A DNA stretch of 64,000 bases from DASXRA01 sp036506155 (GCA_036506155.1 DASXSF010000148.1:1-64000), one strand, 5' to 3'. Positions 1 through 9,390 are shown, counted from the first letter of the stretch. Numbers and translations are program-made. Notes: generated by a model not told the origin, from the letters alone.

Positions 1-309
1 GTCGGTCAGCTCGACGTCGTAAAGCGGGTAGTAGGACATCTCCGGCCGCCGCTTTGACGCGATGCCGTGGTCGATGACGATGTTCCTAGCGATGGTGGCC
101 AGCCACGGCCGCGGATCCCCGTAGGTGAGGGTGTCGCGGCGGCGCCACGCCCGCAGCCACGTCTCCGACGCGAACTCCTCCGCCAGCTGCGGGTCGTCCA
201 CCCGTTTGCGGATGTAGCCGTACACGAAACCCTGGTGGGCCCGGTACAGGTCCTCGAAATACTCCATGATGGAGTTTTTCGCACCGGGTGCGAATAAGTC
301 CGCGCTCAT
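1..309 (-). CDS. ECF-family RNA polymerase sigma factor (partial, runs off left edge)
   Basis: The gene reads leftwards and leaves the window, so only the first 103 codons are visible. They cover sigma region 2: a helix beginning YRAHQGFVYGYIRKR, the core-binding stretch LAEEFASETWLRAWRR and the segment RPWLATIARNIVIDH that ends region 2.4. Region 4 would lie outside the window. The role would be to direct RNA polymerase to a small stress or envelope regulon. The ATG overlaps the stop codon of the preceding small gene by four bases (ATGA), so the two are probably co-translated. No anti-sigma gene is visible here. Confidence 0.85.
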   Translation of the reverse strand, partial: MSADLFAPGAKNSIMEYFEDLYRAHQGFVYGYIRKRVDDPQLAEEFASETWLRAWRRRDTLTYGDPRPWLATIARNIVIDHGIASKRRPEMSYYPLYDVELTD

Positions 310-551
310 GACAGCGCCGCCCACAGGGACCGGGACATGGCTTCGAGGACACGCCCCGCGCCGATAGCACGATGCCGCAGCCACTCCTGCTCGGGGCGGC
401 GCTCGGCGGCTTGCAGCAGCTGCTCGTGCGCCTCGAGCGCGGCCCCGACGGCGCCGGTCAAAGCTGCCGCGTCGGCGGGGCCGACCAGCACGAGCAGGTC
501 GGTGGCGACAGCACGCTGCTCCGCGAACGGTTGATGGGTAGGTTCTGACAT
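306..551 (-). CDS. Small hypothetical protein co-transcribed with the sigma factor
   Basis: An 81-residue Ala/Leu/Glu-rich, probably all-helical protein (start MSEPTHQPF, end SRSLWAALS). No signal peptide, Cys pair or known motif is visible. Its TGA overlaps the ATG of the downstream sigma factor gene, which argues that it is real and translationally coupled. Being first in the operon, it could be a modulator of the sigma factor, but nothing in the sequence shows that. I do not recognise a family. Confidence 0.6.
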   Translation of the reverse strand: MSEPTHQPFAEQRAVATDLLVLVGPADAAALTGAVGAALEAHEQLLQAAERRPEQEWLRHRAIGAGRVLEAMSRSLWAALS

Positions 552-758
552 GGGCCGGGCTCCGTCCGGTCAAGGCCCGGTGTCGCCGGATCAGGCCCCG
601 GCGCCCGGGCCGCCTTGTGGCACGTGGCTGGCACGCGCCTCTGGTTGACCGTTTACAGGCCTGGTTTTACGGGGTTTCGGGGCTGTATCGCACCCAGTTC
701 GAAAAGCAGGCCGCGGGCGTCGAACAGCTTGCCGGGTGACGGGAAGTCCGCGGGAGGA

Positions 759-2006
759 TCACATGGCCGCCCGGGTGGGGCGCGCGAGACGACGATCCGC
801 GCGCTCGGGTGGGACGGAGGTCCCGACCGGGTCGGCGAGCAGCGGCCCGAACGCGAGTTCGGCGCCACCGATCAGCGACGAGTTCTCGCCGAGCCCGGCA
901 GTGCGCAACTGCACGCTGCGGCGCGCCTCCGACATGGCGCGCACGTCGATCTCGTGTTCCACCTCGGCCCGGCACAGTTCCAGCACCGTGGCAAGCGAGC
1001 CGCCCATGATCACCACCTGAGGGTTGAGCAGGTTGACCAGGTTGGCAATGGTGCGTCCGAGCGCTACGCCGACGGCGCGCACTCCGCGCAGCGCGTCCGG
1101 CTCGCCGGCCCGGGCGGCGCGCATCACCTCGGCTACGGACTCGCGGGTGGGCGGCCCGGTACGCCCGGCCAGGCGCAGGAGCGCCTCTTCGCCGACATAG
1201 GTCTCGACACATCCGCGGCTGCCGCAATGGCACGGCGGTCCGGACGGATCCAGCAGCATGTGCCCGACCTCGCCGGCGAACCCGCCGGCCCCGCTGAGCA
1301 GCTTGCCGTCGACGATCACGCCCCCACCCACGCCGATCTTGCCCGTCAGGTACACCGCGTCATGGAAGCCACGCGCCGCGCCCCGGAGGTGCTCGGCCAG
1401 TGCGCCCAGGTTCGCATCGTTGCCGAACGCCACGGCGATGCCGGGCGGCAGCCGCTCGGCGAGGATCGCGCCGAACGGCTCGTCGCGCCACTCCAGGTTC
1501 GGCGCGTGCTCGACCCTGCCGCCTGTCGTCGGGGCCACCGTGCCCGGCGTGCTGACCCCGATGCCCACCGACCGCGCGCCGAGCGGCATCGACGCGAACA
1601 GCTCCTCGACGTCGGCGGCGATGCGCGCGGCGATCTCGTAGGGCGTAGTGCCGTGCGCCGGGAGGTTGTGGTCGTAGCGGGCGAGCACGTCGCCGCCCAG
1701 GGTGACCGCCGCGGTCACGACGCTGTCCACGTCCACTTCGACCGCGATCGCGAACGGCCCGTCGGCACGGGGAGCGACCACGTGAGACGGCCGGCCGGCC
1801 CGCTCGTTGCCGGTCGGGACACGCTCGTCGATCAGGCCGAGATCGGTGAGCTCGGCGACCAGCGCGCCGATCGTCGAACGGTTCAGGCCCAGCCGCTGGG
1901 TGAGCTCGGCACGCGTGAGCTCACCGTCGCGGTGCACCTGTTCGAGTAGCAAGCCCAAATTGTGGCGTCGTATCTCCTCCGGGCGAGCCGCGCCCGTGCG
2001 TGCCAC
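759..2006 (-). CDS. ROK-family transcriptional regulator (Rok7B7-like) of the sugar transporter
   Basis: 415 residues in the usual ROK repressor layout. An N-terminal winged helix (LTRAELTQRLGLNRSTIGAL, about residues 30-50) is followed by a sugar-kinase-like ROK domain. That domain has the glycine-rich stretch GKIGVGGGVIVDG and the zinc motif CHCGSRGCVETY. The start is GTG; upstream there is only a weak AGG. It lies 111 nt downstream of the permease gene on the same strand. In Streptomyces the ROK regulator Rok7B7 sits beside xylFGH and controls it; the same arrangement here suggests orthology, which is an inference from order and family. Confidence 0.85.
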   Translation of the reverse strand: MARTGAARPEEIRRHNLGLLLEQVHRDGELTRAELTQRLGLNRSTIGALVAELTDLGLIDERVPTGNERAGRPSHVVAPRADGPFAIAVEVDVDSVVTAAVTLGGDVLARYDHNLPAHGTTPYEIAARIAADVEELFASMPLGARSVGIGVSTPGTVAPTTGGRVEHAPNLEWRDEPFGAILAERLPPGIAVAFGNDANLGALAEHLRGAARGFHDAVYLTGKIGVGGGVIVDGKLLSGAGGFAGEVGHMLLDPSGPPCHCGSRGCVETYVGEEALLRLAGRTGPPTRESVAEVMRAARAGEPDALRGVRAVGVALGRTIANLVNLLNPQVVIMGGSLATVLELCRAEVEHEIDVRAMSEARRSVQLRTAGLGENSSLIGGAELAFGPLLADPVGTSVPPERADRRLARPTRAAM

Positions 2007-2117
2007 CGTCGCCTGCCCGTGTCTGCGCCGCTAATGCCGCTCGCCGCGAGCGGTGTCCGGATCCGCTCGCGTGCCCGGATGACGCGCAGCAGAGCAGCGC
2101 ATGGTTCAGGGACCTCC

Positions 2118-3470
2118 CTAGACGCCCGTGGATCCGGCTCGCCTGCGCGACAGCGCGTCTACAGTCGCGGCCAGCAACAGCACGCCGCCGGTGACGATGA
2201 ACTGAATGGCCGCGCTGTTGTCGCCCTGGATCAGGTCGGCCATGCCGTTCGCTATGACGGCGAGCAACATCGCGCCGATGACCGCATCGGTGATCTTGCC
2301 CTTGCCGCCGAACAGGCTGGTGCCGCCGATGACCGCGGCGCCGACAGCGAGCAGCAGCGTGTTTCCGCCGCCCTCGGCCGAGTTCACGCTGAGCCGCGAG
2401 GCCAGCACGATGCCGGAGACGATCGCCATCATCGAGCCGATGACGAACACCGAGATGCGGACGGCCTCCACCCGGATACCAGCGCGCCGTGCCGCCTCGT
2501 CGTTGCCGCCCACTGCGTAGATGTGCCGGCCGTAACGGGTGCGCGACAGCACAAAGCCGAGCACGATGACCAGCACAACCACCAGCGGCACCACCCACGG
2601 CACGCCTTCCAGCGACTTGTGCGGCACCTGCACCAGCTTGCCGTTCACGTTCTGCACGGTCGGATTCTTGTTCAGCGAACGGTCCTGGCTGAGAAGCCCG
2701 ATCGGCACCAAGATGAACACCGCCATCGCGCCTGCCTTGAGCCCGGTGATCAGCAGCGGCTCGGCGGGCAGGTCGCGGCTGCGCCGGGCGTGCCGGTCGT
2801 AGAGCTTCACCGCAAGGTAGCCGGCCAACAACAGGATGCCCATGAACCAGCCCAGCCATAGCGGCATGTTGGATTGCTCCAGCGCGTTCAGCACGCTGCT
2901 CTTCAGCGGGATGTTGCCCGATGCGTGGACGCTGTTGACCAGCCACAGCACGACGCCCTGCAACGCGAGGAACAGCGCCAGGGTGACCACGAACGACGGC
3001 ACGCGAACGATAGCCCGCATGAAACCGACGAAGTAGCCGATCACGAAACCGACCGCCAGCGACAAGATGACCGCAAGCACCCAGTTCATGCCGTTGTAGA
3101 CAAAGACCGCGGTGGTGGCGGCGCCCACGCCCGACGTGGTGCCCGCGGCCAGGTCGATCTCGCCGAGCAGCAGCACGAACACAAGCCCCATGGCCAGCAG
3201 GGTGATCGGCGCGGCCTGGGTGATCAGGTTCCCGAAGTTGCCGAGCGACCAGAACGAGCTCTGCGCCAGCGAGAAGATGATGACAAGCAGGACGAGCCCG
3301 CCAACCGCCGGCAGCGAGCCCAGATCGCCGGCCCGGACCCGTTGCAGGTAGGTGTGCCAATACTCGCGCAGGCCGCCTTCGATGGGCGCAGTGCTCGCGG
3401 CCGCGGCGAGCTCGGCAAGCTGCTGCTCTTCGGTGATGACCGGCGTGGTTCCGGTGTCCGTGTCGCTCAT
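2118..3470 (-). CDS. xylH: Sugar ABC transporter permease (XylH-like)
   Basis: 450 residues, longer than RbsC-type permeases and typical of actinobacterial XylH proteins. A hydrophilic N-terminus of about 50 residues is followed by roughly ten membrane segments. The conserved cytoplasmic EAA-like region is in the second half (ARRAGIRVEAVRISVFVIG), followed by the glycine-rich GGTSLFGGKGKI. The ATG overlaps the ATPase stop by four bases (ATGA), so it is co-translated with it. It should form the membrane channel of the transporter encoded just upstream. Xylose is the likely sugar by family, but specificity cannot be read from the permease. Confidence 0.85.
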   Translation of the reverse strand: MSDTDTGTTPVITEEQQLAELAAAASTAPIEGGLREYWHTYLQRVRAGDLGSLPAVGGLVLLVIIFSLAQSSFWSLGNFGNLITQAAPITLLAMGLVFVLLLGEIDLAAGTTSGVGAATTAVFVYNGMNWVLAVILSLAVGFVIGYFVGFMRAIVRVPSFVVTLALFLALQGVVLWLVNSVHASGNIPLKSSVLNALEQSNMPLWLGWFMGILLLAGYLAVKLYDRHARRSRDLPAEPLLITGLKAGAMAVFILVPIGLLSQDRSLNKNPTVQNVNGKLVQVPHKSLEGVPWVVPLVVVLVIVLGFVLSRTRYGRHIYAVGGNDEAARRAGIRVEAVRISVFVIGSMMAIVSGIVLASRLSVNSAEGGGNTLLLAVGAAVIGGTSLFGGKGKITDAVIGAMLLAVIANGMADLIQGDNSAAIQFIVTGGVLLLAATVDALSRRRAGSTGV

Positions 3471-4249
3471 GCTGCCGCCCCCGCCCCGTTCTTCAGACCG
3501 ATATCTCCGCTGCGGCCACTGGTGATCAGCTCGACGACCTGCGTCTGGTTGACGTCCGCGCGGTTTACCGTGGCCGCGATCTGGCCGAGGTACAGCACCG
3601 TGATCTTGTCGGCGACCTGCATGACGTCGTTCATGTTGTGCGAGATCAGCACGACGGCGAGCCCCTGGTCGGCCAGCCGCCGCACCAGGTCCAGCACCTG
3701 GGCGGTCTGGGCCACGCCGAGGGCGGCCGTCGGTTCGTCGAGGATGACAAGCTGGCGATTCCACAGGACGGACTTGGCGATCGCCACTGTTTGACGCTGC
3801 CCGCCGGACAGGCTGGACACGCGTTGCCGCACCGATGCGATAGTCCGGACCCGGAGGCTCTCGAGCACCTCCTTGGCCGAGACCTCCATCGAACCCTCGT
3901 CGAGCATGATGCCCTTGACCTGTTCGCGGCCGAGGTACATGTTCTGCACGACGTCGAGGTTGTCGCACAGCGCGAGGTCCTGATACACGATTTCGATGCC
4001 CAGCGCGCCAGCATCGCGCGGGCTGTGCACGACGACCGGATGGCCGTCGTACTCATAGGTGCCCGAATCAATCGGGTACGACCCACCGATGCACTTGACG
4101 AGCGTGGACTTGCCCGCGCCGTTGTCACCGACGAGCGCCGTGACCTCGCCGACCCGTGCGTCGAAGTCAACGTCCTTGAGTACGTGCACAGGCCCAAAGC
4201 TCTTGTTGATGCCGCGCATGCGCAGGATCGGCGTATCTGCCATGCCCAA
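3467..4249 (-). CDS. xylG: Sugar ABC transporter ATP-binding protein (XylG-like, single domain)
   Basis: 260 residues holding one nucleotide-binding domain. Walker A is GDNGAGKST, the signature is SSLSGGQRQ, Walker B is LVILDEPTAALG and the switch histidine is in VLISHN. Classical XylG and RbsA carry two fused ATPase domains; the single-domain form is common in actinobacterial CUT2 systems and implies a homodimer. An alternative ATG lies two codons inside the chosen one. The gene follows the binding protein by 64 nt and overlaps the permease start, so the three genes form one operon. Confidence 0.88.
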   Translation of the reverse strand: MGMADTPILRMRGINKSFGPVHVLKDVDFDARVGEVTALVGDNGAGKSTLVKCIGGSYPIDSGTYEYDGHPVVVHSPRDAGALGIEIVYQDLALCDNLDVVQNMYLGREQVKGIMLDEGSMEVSAKEVLESLRVRTIASVRQRVSSLSGGQRQTVAIAKSVLWNRQLVILDEPTAALGVAQTAQVLDLVRRLADQGLAVVLISHNMNDVMQVADKITVLYLGQIAATVNRADVNQTQVVELITSGRSGDIGLKNGAGAAA

Positions 4250-4313
4250 GCTCCTTAACCGTTTCAGGCGTCGGCCGGGCGCTCACCCGCGCCCGGCCAA
4301 CCACCCGATGTTG

Positions 4314-5471
4314 CTACTTGACTCCAGCGGCGGTGCACTTCGCAGCGTAGGCGCCGGTGCAAGTCTGAGCCTTTGGCGTGTACCCATCGTTGATCGGCAG
4401 GGCCACGTTGGCCTTGGTGATCGCGATGGGCTGGGCCAGGATCGCCGGGACCTTGCGACCGGTCTGCGAGTCGGTCACGGTCGTGTTGGTCTGCGGCACC
4501 TGCCCGTTGGCCAGCTGCGCCGCCGCGTCGATCGCCGGGATGGCCTCCTTGGACGACGGCTTGTAGATGGTGAAGCACTGGTCGCCGTCCATGATGTGCT
4601 GCAGGCCCTGAACCGTCGCGTCCTGGCCGGACACCGCGACCTGGCCGTTCAGGTGCTGCTGCTTCAGCGTGGTGATCACCGCATTGGCCATGCCGTCGTT
4701 GGCGACCATGACCGCGTTGAGGTTCTTGTGCGTGTTCAGCATCGACTGGAACGTGGTGCCCGCAGTCTGGTTGTCCCAGTCCTTGATCCACTGGTCGGCG
4801 AGCTTCTTCCACCCGGTCTGCTTCGACAGCACGCTGTCGTAACCCTGCTTGAACAGCGTGGCGTTGTTGTCGGTCTTCGACCCGTTGATGTCGACGTAGT
4901 TGACCGTGCTCTTGCCCTTCACCTGCGGGCACTGCACCAGCGTCTGGCCCTGCTCCTTGCCGACGGCGACACCGTCGAAGGAGACGTACAGACTGGCGCT
5001 GCCGCCGAGGGTGAACCGGTCGTAGTCGATCGTGGCAACGCCCTTGGCCTTGGCGTCAGACTCGATCTTGGCGGCCGACGCCGAGTCCAGGTTGACGATT
5101 AGCAGCACCTTCACGCCCTGGTTGATCATGTTCTGCGCGTCCGTGGTCATTTGACCGGCGTCGCCGTTCGCGTTCTGCATGGTGCAATTCAGGTTGACCT
5201 TCTGGCACTCGGCCTTGGCCGCGTCCGGGTCGGACGTGATCCACCGGTTCGAAGACTGCGTGTCGGGCCAGATGATGCCCACCTTGGCGCCCTTGCCGTC
5301 GATCGCGCCGGCCGCGGCCGACGAGCTCGTCGCCGGCGCACTGGTCGCGGCCGATGTGTTGCCACCGGCGGGCGTGCTGGAGCTACTGCTCTTCTTGCTC
5401 GAGGAGCAGGCGGCCAGCACGAGTGAGGCCGCGACCCCTGCGACGACCAAGCCGATTGCGCTCTTGCGCAT
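4314..5471 (-). CDS. xylF: Sugar ABC transporter substrate-binding lipoprotein (XylF-like)
   Basis: 385 residues. A lipoprotein signal peptide (RKSAIGLVVAGVAASLVLAAC) places it on the outer face of the membrane. A Ser/Lys/Ala linker follows, then a periplasmic-binding-protein type 1 fold. The stretches IDYDRFTLGGSASLYVSFD and DGVAVGKEQG resemble the sugar-contacting region of XylF. I use the ATG directly before the signal peptide because longer in-frame readings add an unrelated leader. It is first in the operon, preceded by a candidate promoter and operator at 5550-5594. Confidence 0.87.
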   Translation of the reverse strand: MRKSAIGLVVAGVAASLVLAACSSSKKSSSSSTPAGGNTSAATSAPATSSSAAAGAIDGKGAKVGIIWPDTQSSNRWITSDPDAAKAECQKVNLNCTMQNANGDAGQMTTDAQNMINQGVKVLLIVNLDSASAAKIESDAKAKGVATIDYDRFTLGGSASLYVSFDGVAVGKEQGQTLVQCPQVKGKSTVNYVDINGSKTDNNATLFKQGYDSVLSKQTGWKKLADQWIKDWDNQTAGTTFQSMLNTHKNLNAVMVANDGMANAVITTLKQQHLNGQVAVSGQDATVQGLQHIMDGDQCFTIYKPSSKEAIPAIDAAAQLANGQVPQTNTTVTDSQTGRKVPAILAQPIAITKANVALPINDGYTPKAQTCTGAYAAKCTAAGVK

Positions 5472-5549
5472 GGGCTGTACCGCCTTTCGCGGGACGTGGG
5501 GCCGGGTGGTTTCGCCTCCACACCGGCCTAGGAATGTTGTGCGCGTCAA

Positions 5550-5575
5550 CTTATATGTCCAAGCTATGCCGTCAA
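5550..5575 (-). promoter_or_regulatory. Candidate promoter of the xylFGH-rok operon
   Basis: On the minus strand TTGACG (5570-5575) is followed 14 nt later by TATAAG (5550-5555); reading the -10 as TAAGTT gives a 16-nt spacer. It lies about 80 nt upstream of the binding-protein start. Transcription has not been mapped, so this is a sequence match only. Confidence 0.45.
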
Positions 5576-5581
5576 CCACTT

Positions 5582-5594
5582 CGAAACCGTTTCG
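5582..5594. promoter_or_regulatory. Candidate operator palindrome upstream of the sugar operon
   Basis: CGAAAC-C-GTTTCG is a perfect dyad with 6-bp arms around one base, immediately upstream of the -35 of the transporter operon. ROK and LacI-type repressors bind dyads of this size, and a ROK regulator is encoded at the end of this operon. The link between that regulator and this site is inference. Confidence 0.5.
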
Positions 5595-5634
5595 TTACCG
5601 CCACCGCGCATCGCCGACGATCCGCACGAAGGGC

Positions 5635-8397
5635 TCACAGCAGCGCCCGGAGGACGTACTGCATGATGCCGCCGTGCCGGTAGTACTCGGCCTCACCGGG
5701 TGTGTCAATACGCACCTGCGCCTCGAACCGGGTGCCGTCCGCGCTGACCTGCACAGTGGCCGGCGTGACGCCGTCGTTCAGCTCAGTGATGCCGGTGATG
5801 GCGAACGTCTCCTCGCCCGTCAGGCCGAGCGATTCGGCGCTCTCGCCGGCGCCGAACTGCAGCGGCAGCACCCCCATCCCGATCAGGTTCGACCGATGGA
5901 TGCGCTCGTAGGATTCGGCAATGACGGCGCGCACGCCGAGCAGCGCCGTGCCCTTGGCGGCCCAGTCCCGGGACGACCCGGAGCCGTACTCCTTGCCGGC
6001 CAGCACGACCAGCGGGGTCCCGGCCCTGCCGTAGCTGACCGAGGCCTCGTAGATCGTGGTCACCGGAGCGCCGGCCTGGCTGAAGTCGCGGGTAAAGCCA
6101 CCCTCGGTTCCGGGAGCAAGCTGATTGCGCAGCCGGATGTTGGCGAACGTGCCGCGGATCATCACCTCGTGGTTGCCGCGCCGCGAGCCGTAGGAGTTGA
6201 AATCGCGCCGCTCCACGCCGTGGCCGATCAGGTACTGACCTGCGGGGGAGTCGGGCTTGATCGATCCGGCAGGGCTGATGTGGTCGGTCGTCACCGAGTC
6301 GCCGAGCTTGGCGAGCACCCGCGCGCCCTCGATGTCGGTGACCTGCTGCGGCTCGCGGGACATGCCGTCGAAGTACGGCGGCTTCCGTACGTACGTCGAG
6401 TCGGGGTCCCACTCGAACGTCGCGCCGCGCGGAGTGGGAAGGCCTGTCCAGCGCTCGTCCCCGGCAAACACGTCGGCGTAGCCGCGGGTGAACATCTCAC
6501 TGGCGATGGCCTCGTCGACGATCTGCTGGACGTCCCCAGAGGATGGCCAGATGTCGTGCAGGTAGACCGGTCGGCCGTCGCTTCCCGTGCCGAGGGGTTC
6601 GGTCGTGATGTCGACGTCCATGGAGCCGGCCAGCGCGTAGGCGACAACGAGCGGCGGGGACGCGAGATAGTTCATCTTCACGTCCGGGTTGATGCGCCCC
6701 TCGAAGTTTCGGTTGCCCGAGAGCACGCTGACGACCGCGAGATCGGCATCGTTCACCGCGGCGGAGATCTCTTCCGGCAACGGCCCGGAGTTGCCGATAC
6801 AGGTCGTGCATCCATAGCCCACGAGGTTGAAGCCGAGCTTGTCGAGGTACGGGGTGAGGCCGGCGCGGTCGTAGTAATCCATGACCACCTTGGACCCGGG
6901 CGCGAGCGTGGTCTTGACCCACGGCTTGCTGGCGATGCCCCGCTCAACGGCGTTCTTCGCGAGCAGCGCGGCGGCCACCATGACCGACGGGTTGGACGTG
7001 TTGGTGCACGACGTGATCGCGGCTATCACCACGGCGCCGTGGTCGAGAACGGCCTCGGTGCCGTCGCCGAGGGTCACCGGCGTGGGGTGCGACGTGCGGC
7101 CGTTCGCTCCCTTCGCCGCCGACGGCACGGTCGCCGCCGGGCTGAAGCTCGGGACGTCCGACGCCGGGAACGACTCGTCTTCCGCCTCGTCCTGGGCGTC
7201 CTGTATAGAGGGCGTGAACGCGCCGAGCGTGTCCCGGAACATCGCCTTCGCCGATGCCAGCGGCACCCGGTCCTGCGGCCGTTTCGGGCCGGCGAGCGAG
7301 GGCTCCACGGTGGACAGGTCGAGTTCGAGCGCCTCGGAGAACTGCGGCTCGACGCCGGGGTCGTGCCACAGTCCATTCGTCTTGGCGTACGCCTCGACCA
7401 GCGCGACCTGCTCGTCCGGCCGGCCGGTGAACCGCAGGTACCGCAACGTCTCGTCGTCGATAGGAAAAATCGCGCACGTCGAGCCGTACTCGGGGCTCAT
7501 GTTGCCGATCGTCGCCCGGTTGGCCAGCGGGACGGCGGCAACGCCCGGACCGTAGAACTCGACGAACTTGCCGACCACGCCGTGCTTACGCAGTATCTCA
7601 GTGATCGTCAGCACGAGGTCGGTCGCCGTGGAGCCCTCGGGCAGCTCACCGATCAGCTTGAACCCCACGACACGGGGGATCAGCATGCTTACCGGCTGGC
7701 CCAGCATCGCCGCCTCCGCCTCGATGCCGCCGACGCCCCAGCCGAGCACCCCCAAGCCGTTGACCATGGTGGTGTGCGAGTCCGTTCCGACAAGCGTGTC
7801 GGGGTAGGCGATCCCGTCCCGGGCGAAGATCACACGCGCCAGGTACTCGATGTTGACTTGATGCACGATGCCGGTGCCGGGTGGGACGACCTTGAACTCG
7901 TCGAACGCGGTCTGCCCCCACCGCAGGAACTGGTACCGCTCACGGTTGCGCTGATATTCGAGCTCGACGTTTCGCTCGAAGGCATCCGGCGCACCGAACA
8001 GGTCGGCGATGACAGAGTGGTCGATGACGAGCTCGGCCGGGGAAAGCGGGTTGATCCGGGACGGGTCGCCGCCGAGGTCGCGCACCGCCTCGCGCATGGT
8101 GGCGAGATCGACCACGGCCGGTACGCCGGTGAAGTCCTGCATCACGACGCGTCCCGGCGTGAACTGGATCTCCGTGCCGGGTTGGGCGTCCGGCTGCCAC
8201 TCGGCGAGGGCGCGTATCTGATCAGCGCTGACGTTGGTCCCGTCCTCGCAACGCAACAGGTTCTCGAGCAGGATCTTAAGGCTGAACGGCAACAGCGCGG
8301 CGCCGTCGACCTGATCGATGCGGAAGTAGTCGTACGACGTTCCGGCCGCAGTGAGTGTGGCGCGGGATCCGAAGCTGTTCTGGCTCTCTACAGGCAC
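5635..8397 (-). CDS. acnA: Aconitate hydratase A
   Basis: 920 residues, the usual length of actinobacterial aconitase. It interconverts citrate and isocitrate in the TCA cycle with a [4Fe-4S] cluster. The cluster cysteines are in TSCTNTSNPSVM and GCTTCIGNSGPLP, the active-site region is GTDSHTTMVNGLGVLGWGVG, and the swivel-domain motif is GKEYGSGSSRDWAAKG. I choose the GTG at 8395-8397 because AAGGAG lies six bases before it; an upstream in-frame TTG has no such site. A Ser/Ala/Pro-rich insert precedes the first Cys. It is divergent from the sirtuin gene. Confidence 0.95.
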   Translation of the reverse strand: MPVESQNSFGSRATLTAAGTSYDYFRIDQVDGAALLPFSLKILLENLLRCEDGTNVSADQIRALAEWQPDAQPGTEIQFTPGRVVMQDFTGVPAVVDLATMREAVRDLGGDPSRINPLSPAELVIDHSVIADLFGAPDAFERNVELEYQRNRERYQFLRWGQTAFDEFKVVPPGTGIVHQVNIEYLARVIFARDGIAYPDTLVGTDSHTTMVNGLGVLGWGVGGIEAEAAMLGQPVSMLIPRVVGFKLIGELPEGSTATDLVLTITEILRKHGVVGKFVEFYGPGVAAVPLANRATIGNMSPEYGSTCAIFPIDDETLRYLRFTGRPDEQVALVEAYAKTNGLWHDPGVEPQFSEALELDLSTVEPSLAGPKRPQDRVPLASAKAMFRDTLGAFTPSIQDAQDEAEDESFPASDVPSFSPAATVPSAAKGANGRTSHPTPVTLGDGTEAVLDHGAVVIAAITSCTNTSNPSVMVAAALLAKNAVERGIASKPWVKTTLAPGSKVVMDYYDRAGLTPYLDKLGFNLVGYGCTTCIGNSGPLPEEISAAVNDADLAVVSVLSGNRNFEGRINPDVKMNYLASPPLVVAYALAGSMDVDITTEPLGTGSDGRPVYLHDIWPSSGDVQQIVDEAIASEMFTRGYADVFAGDERWTGLPTPRGATFEWDPDSTYVRKPPYFDGMSREPQQVTDIEGARVLAKLGDSVTTDHISPAGSIKPDSPAGQYLIGHGVERRDFNSYGSRRGNHEVMIRGTFANIRLRNQLAPGTEGGFTRDFSQAGAPVTTIYEASVSYGRAGTPLVVLAGKEYGSGSSRDWAAKGTALLGVRAVIAESYERIHRSNLIGMGVLPLQFGAGESAESLGLTGEETFAITGITELNDGVTPATVQVSADGTRFEAQVRIDTPGEAEYYRHGGIMQYVLRALL

Positions 8398-8445
8398 CGC
8401 AGGCTCCTTCGCGAGATCTCTCGACGTCAAGATATCACTGCACTG

Positions 8446-8474
8446 TTGGCCCCCTCGTCCCAGCCTCGCACAAT
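8446..8474 (+). promoter_or_regulatory. Leaderless promoter of the sirtuin gene
   Basis: TTGGCC (8446-8451), a 17-nt spacer and CACAAT (8469-8474) lie exactly six bases before the GTG start. No Shine-Dalgarno sequence lies between, so the transcript would begin at or next to the start codon. Confidence 0.6.
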
Positions 8475-8480
8475 CGTCTC

Positions 8481-9236
8481 GTGAGCGCGGGTGTCGGTTC
8501 GGCGATCGAGCTGGTCGTGGCCGCCCGCCGGATCACCGTGCTCACCGGCGCGGGCGTCTCCACCGATTCGGGCATCCCCGATTTCCGCGGCCCGAACGGT
8601 CTGTGGACTCGTGACCCCGATGCTCAGCGCTACGTCGACCTCGACCGATATAGGTCGGACCCCGACGTGCGGCGCGAGTCGTGGCGGCGCCGTGCCGCCC
8701 ATCCGGCGCTGGGCGCCGAGCCGAACGCCGCGCATCGTGCCATTGCCGCGCTGCGCGAGCAGGGCCGCCTGCGCGCGCTGCTCACGCAGAACATCGACGG
8801 GCTACACCAGCGCGCGGGCGTCCCGGACGTCCTGGAACTGCACGGCTCGATTCGCGAGACCGAGTGCCTCGGCTGCGGCGCGCGCGGGCCGATGCGGGAA
8901 GCGCTGACCCGGGTTCGGGCCGGCGAGGCCGACCCGGACTGCCGGCGCTGCGGTGGCGTGCTCAAGTCCGGCACGGTGTTCTTCGGGCAGGCCCTGGACA
9001 CCGCGGTGCTCGAGCGGGCGGTCGCGGCGACACGCGACTGCGACCTGTTCCTGACGGTGGGGACATCGCTTTCCGTACAGCCGGTCGCGAGCCTCACCGG
9101 TCTGGCGGCGGCACGCGAGGTTCCCGTGGTGATCGTCAACGCCTCACCGACGCCCTACGACGACCTCGCCGCCGCCGTGGTCCGCGAACCGATCGGCGAG
9201 GTATTGCCGCGGCTGTTGACGGCCCCGGCCGCCTGA
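8481..9236 (+). CDS. NAD-dependent protein deacylase, Sir2 family
   Basis: 251 residues. It removes acyl groups from protein lysines using NAD. The NAD site is VLTGAGVSTDSGIPDFRG, the catalytic region is TQNIDGLHQRAG with LHGSI, and the structural zinc is held by two CxxC pairs (CLGCG and CRRCGG). FFGQ and GTSLSVQP complete the family pattern. The GTG at 8481 is favoured because the motifs start soon after it and a leaderless promoter ends six bases before it; upstream in-frame codons would overlap the aconitase gene. Next to aconitase it may act on metabolic enzymes, but that is speculation. Confidence 0.92.
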   Translation: MSAGVGSAIELVVAARRITVLTGAGVSTDSGIPDFRGPNGLWTRDPDAQRYVDLDRYRSDPDVRRESWRRRAAHPALGAEPNAAHRAIAALREQGRLRALLTQNIDGLHQRAGVPDVLELHGSIRETECLGCGARGPMREALTRVRAGEADPDCRRCGGVLKSGTVFFGQALDTAVLERAVAATRDCDLFLTVGTSLSVQPVASLTGLAAAREVPVVIVNASPTPYDDLAAAVVREPIGEVLPRLLTAPAA

Positions 9237-9390
9237 CACGGTGGCACTCGTAAGCATTGTCCACTTCGCCAAGTTATAGCGATTAGTAACGCCTGGTGCC
9301 CAAGTTTCTAGCGGGGCTGCTGGCGCTGACGAGGCTCTAGTGGCAGTCTGGGTCTGCTGTCCGGAGGCCGGTCACGAGGGAGCTCTAGCC

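Noticed and set aside
615..1949. 444-codon plus-strand open frame opposite the ROK gene
   Set aside because: Antisense shadow of a gene with complete ROK motifs; composition is typical of reversed GC-rich coding sequence.
5179..8484. A 1101-codon open frame on the plus strand opposite aconitase
   Set aside because: It is antisense to a clear aconitase. High GC gives long antisense frames; the residues are Arg/Asp/Val-rich without any family motif.
9237..9390. Possible c-di-AMP (ydaO) riboswitch before the NlpC/P60 gene
   Set aside because: Actinobacterial cell-wall hydrolases often carry one, but I could not match its conserved core in this 154-nt leader.
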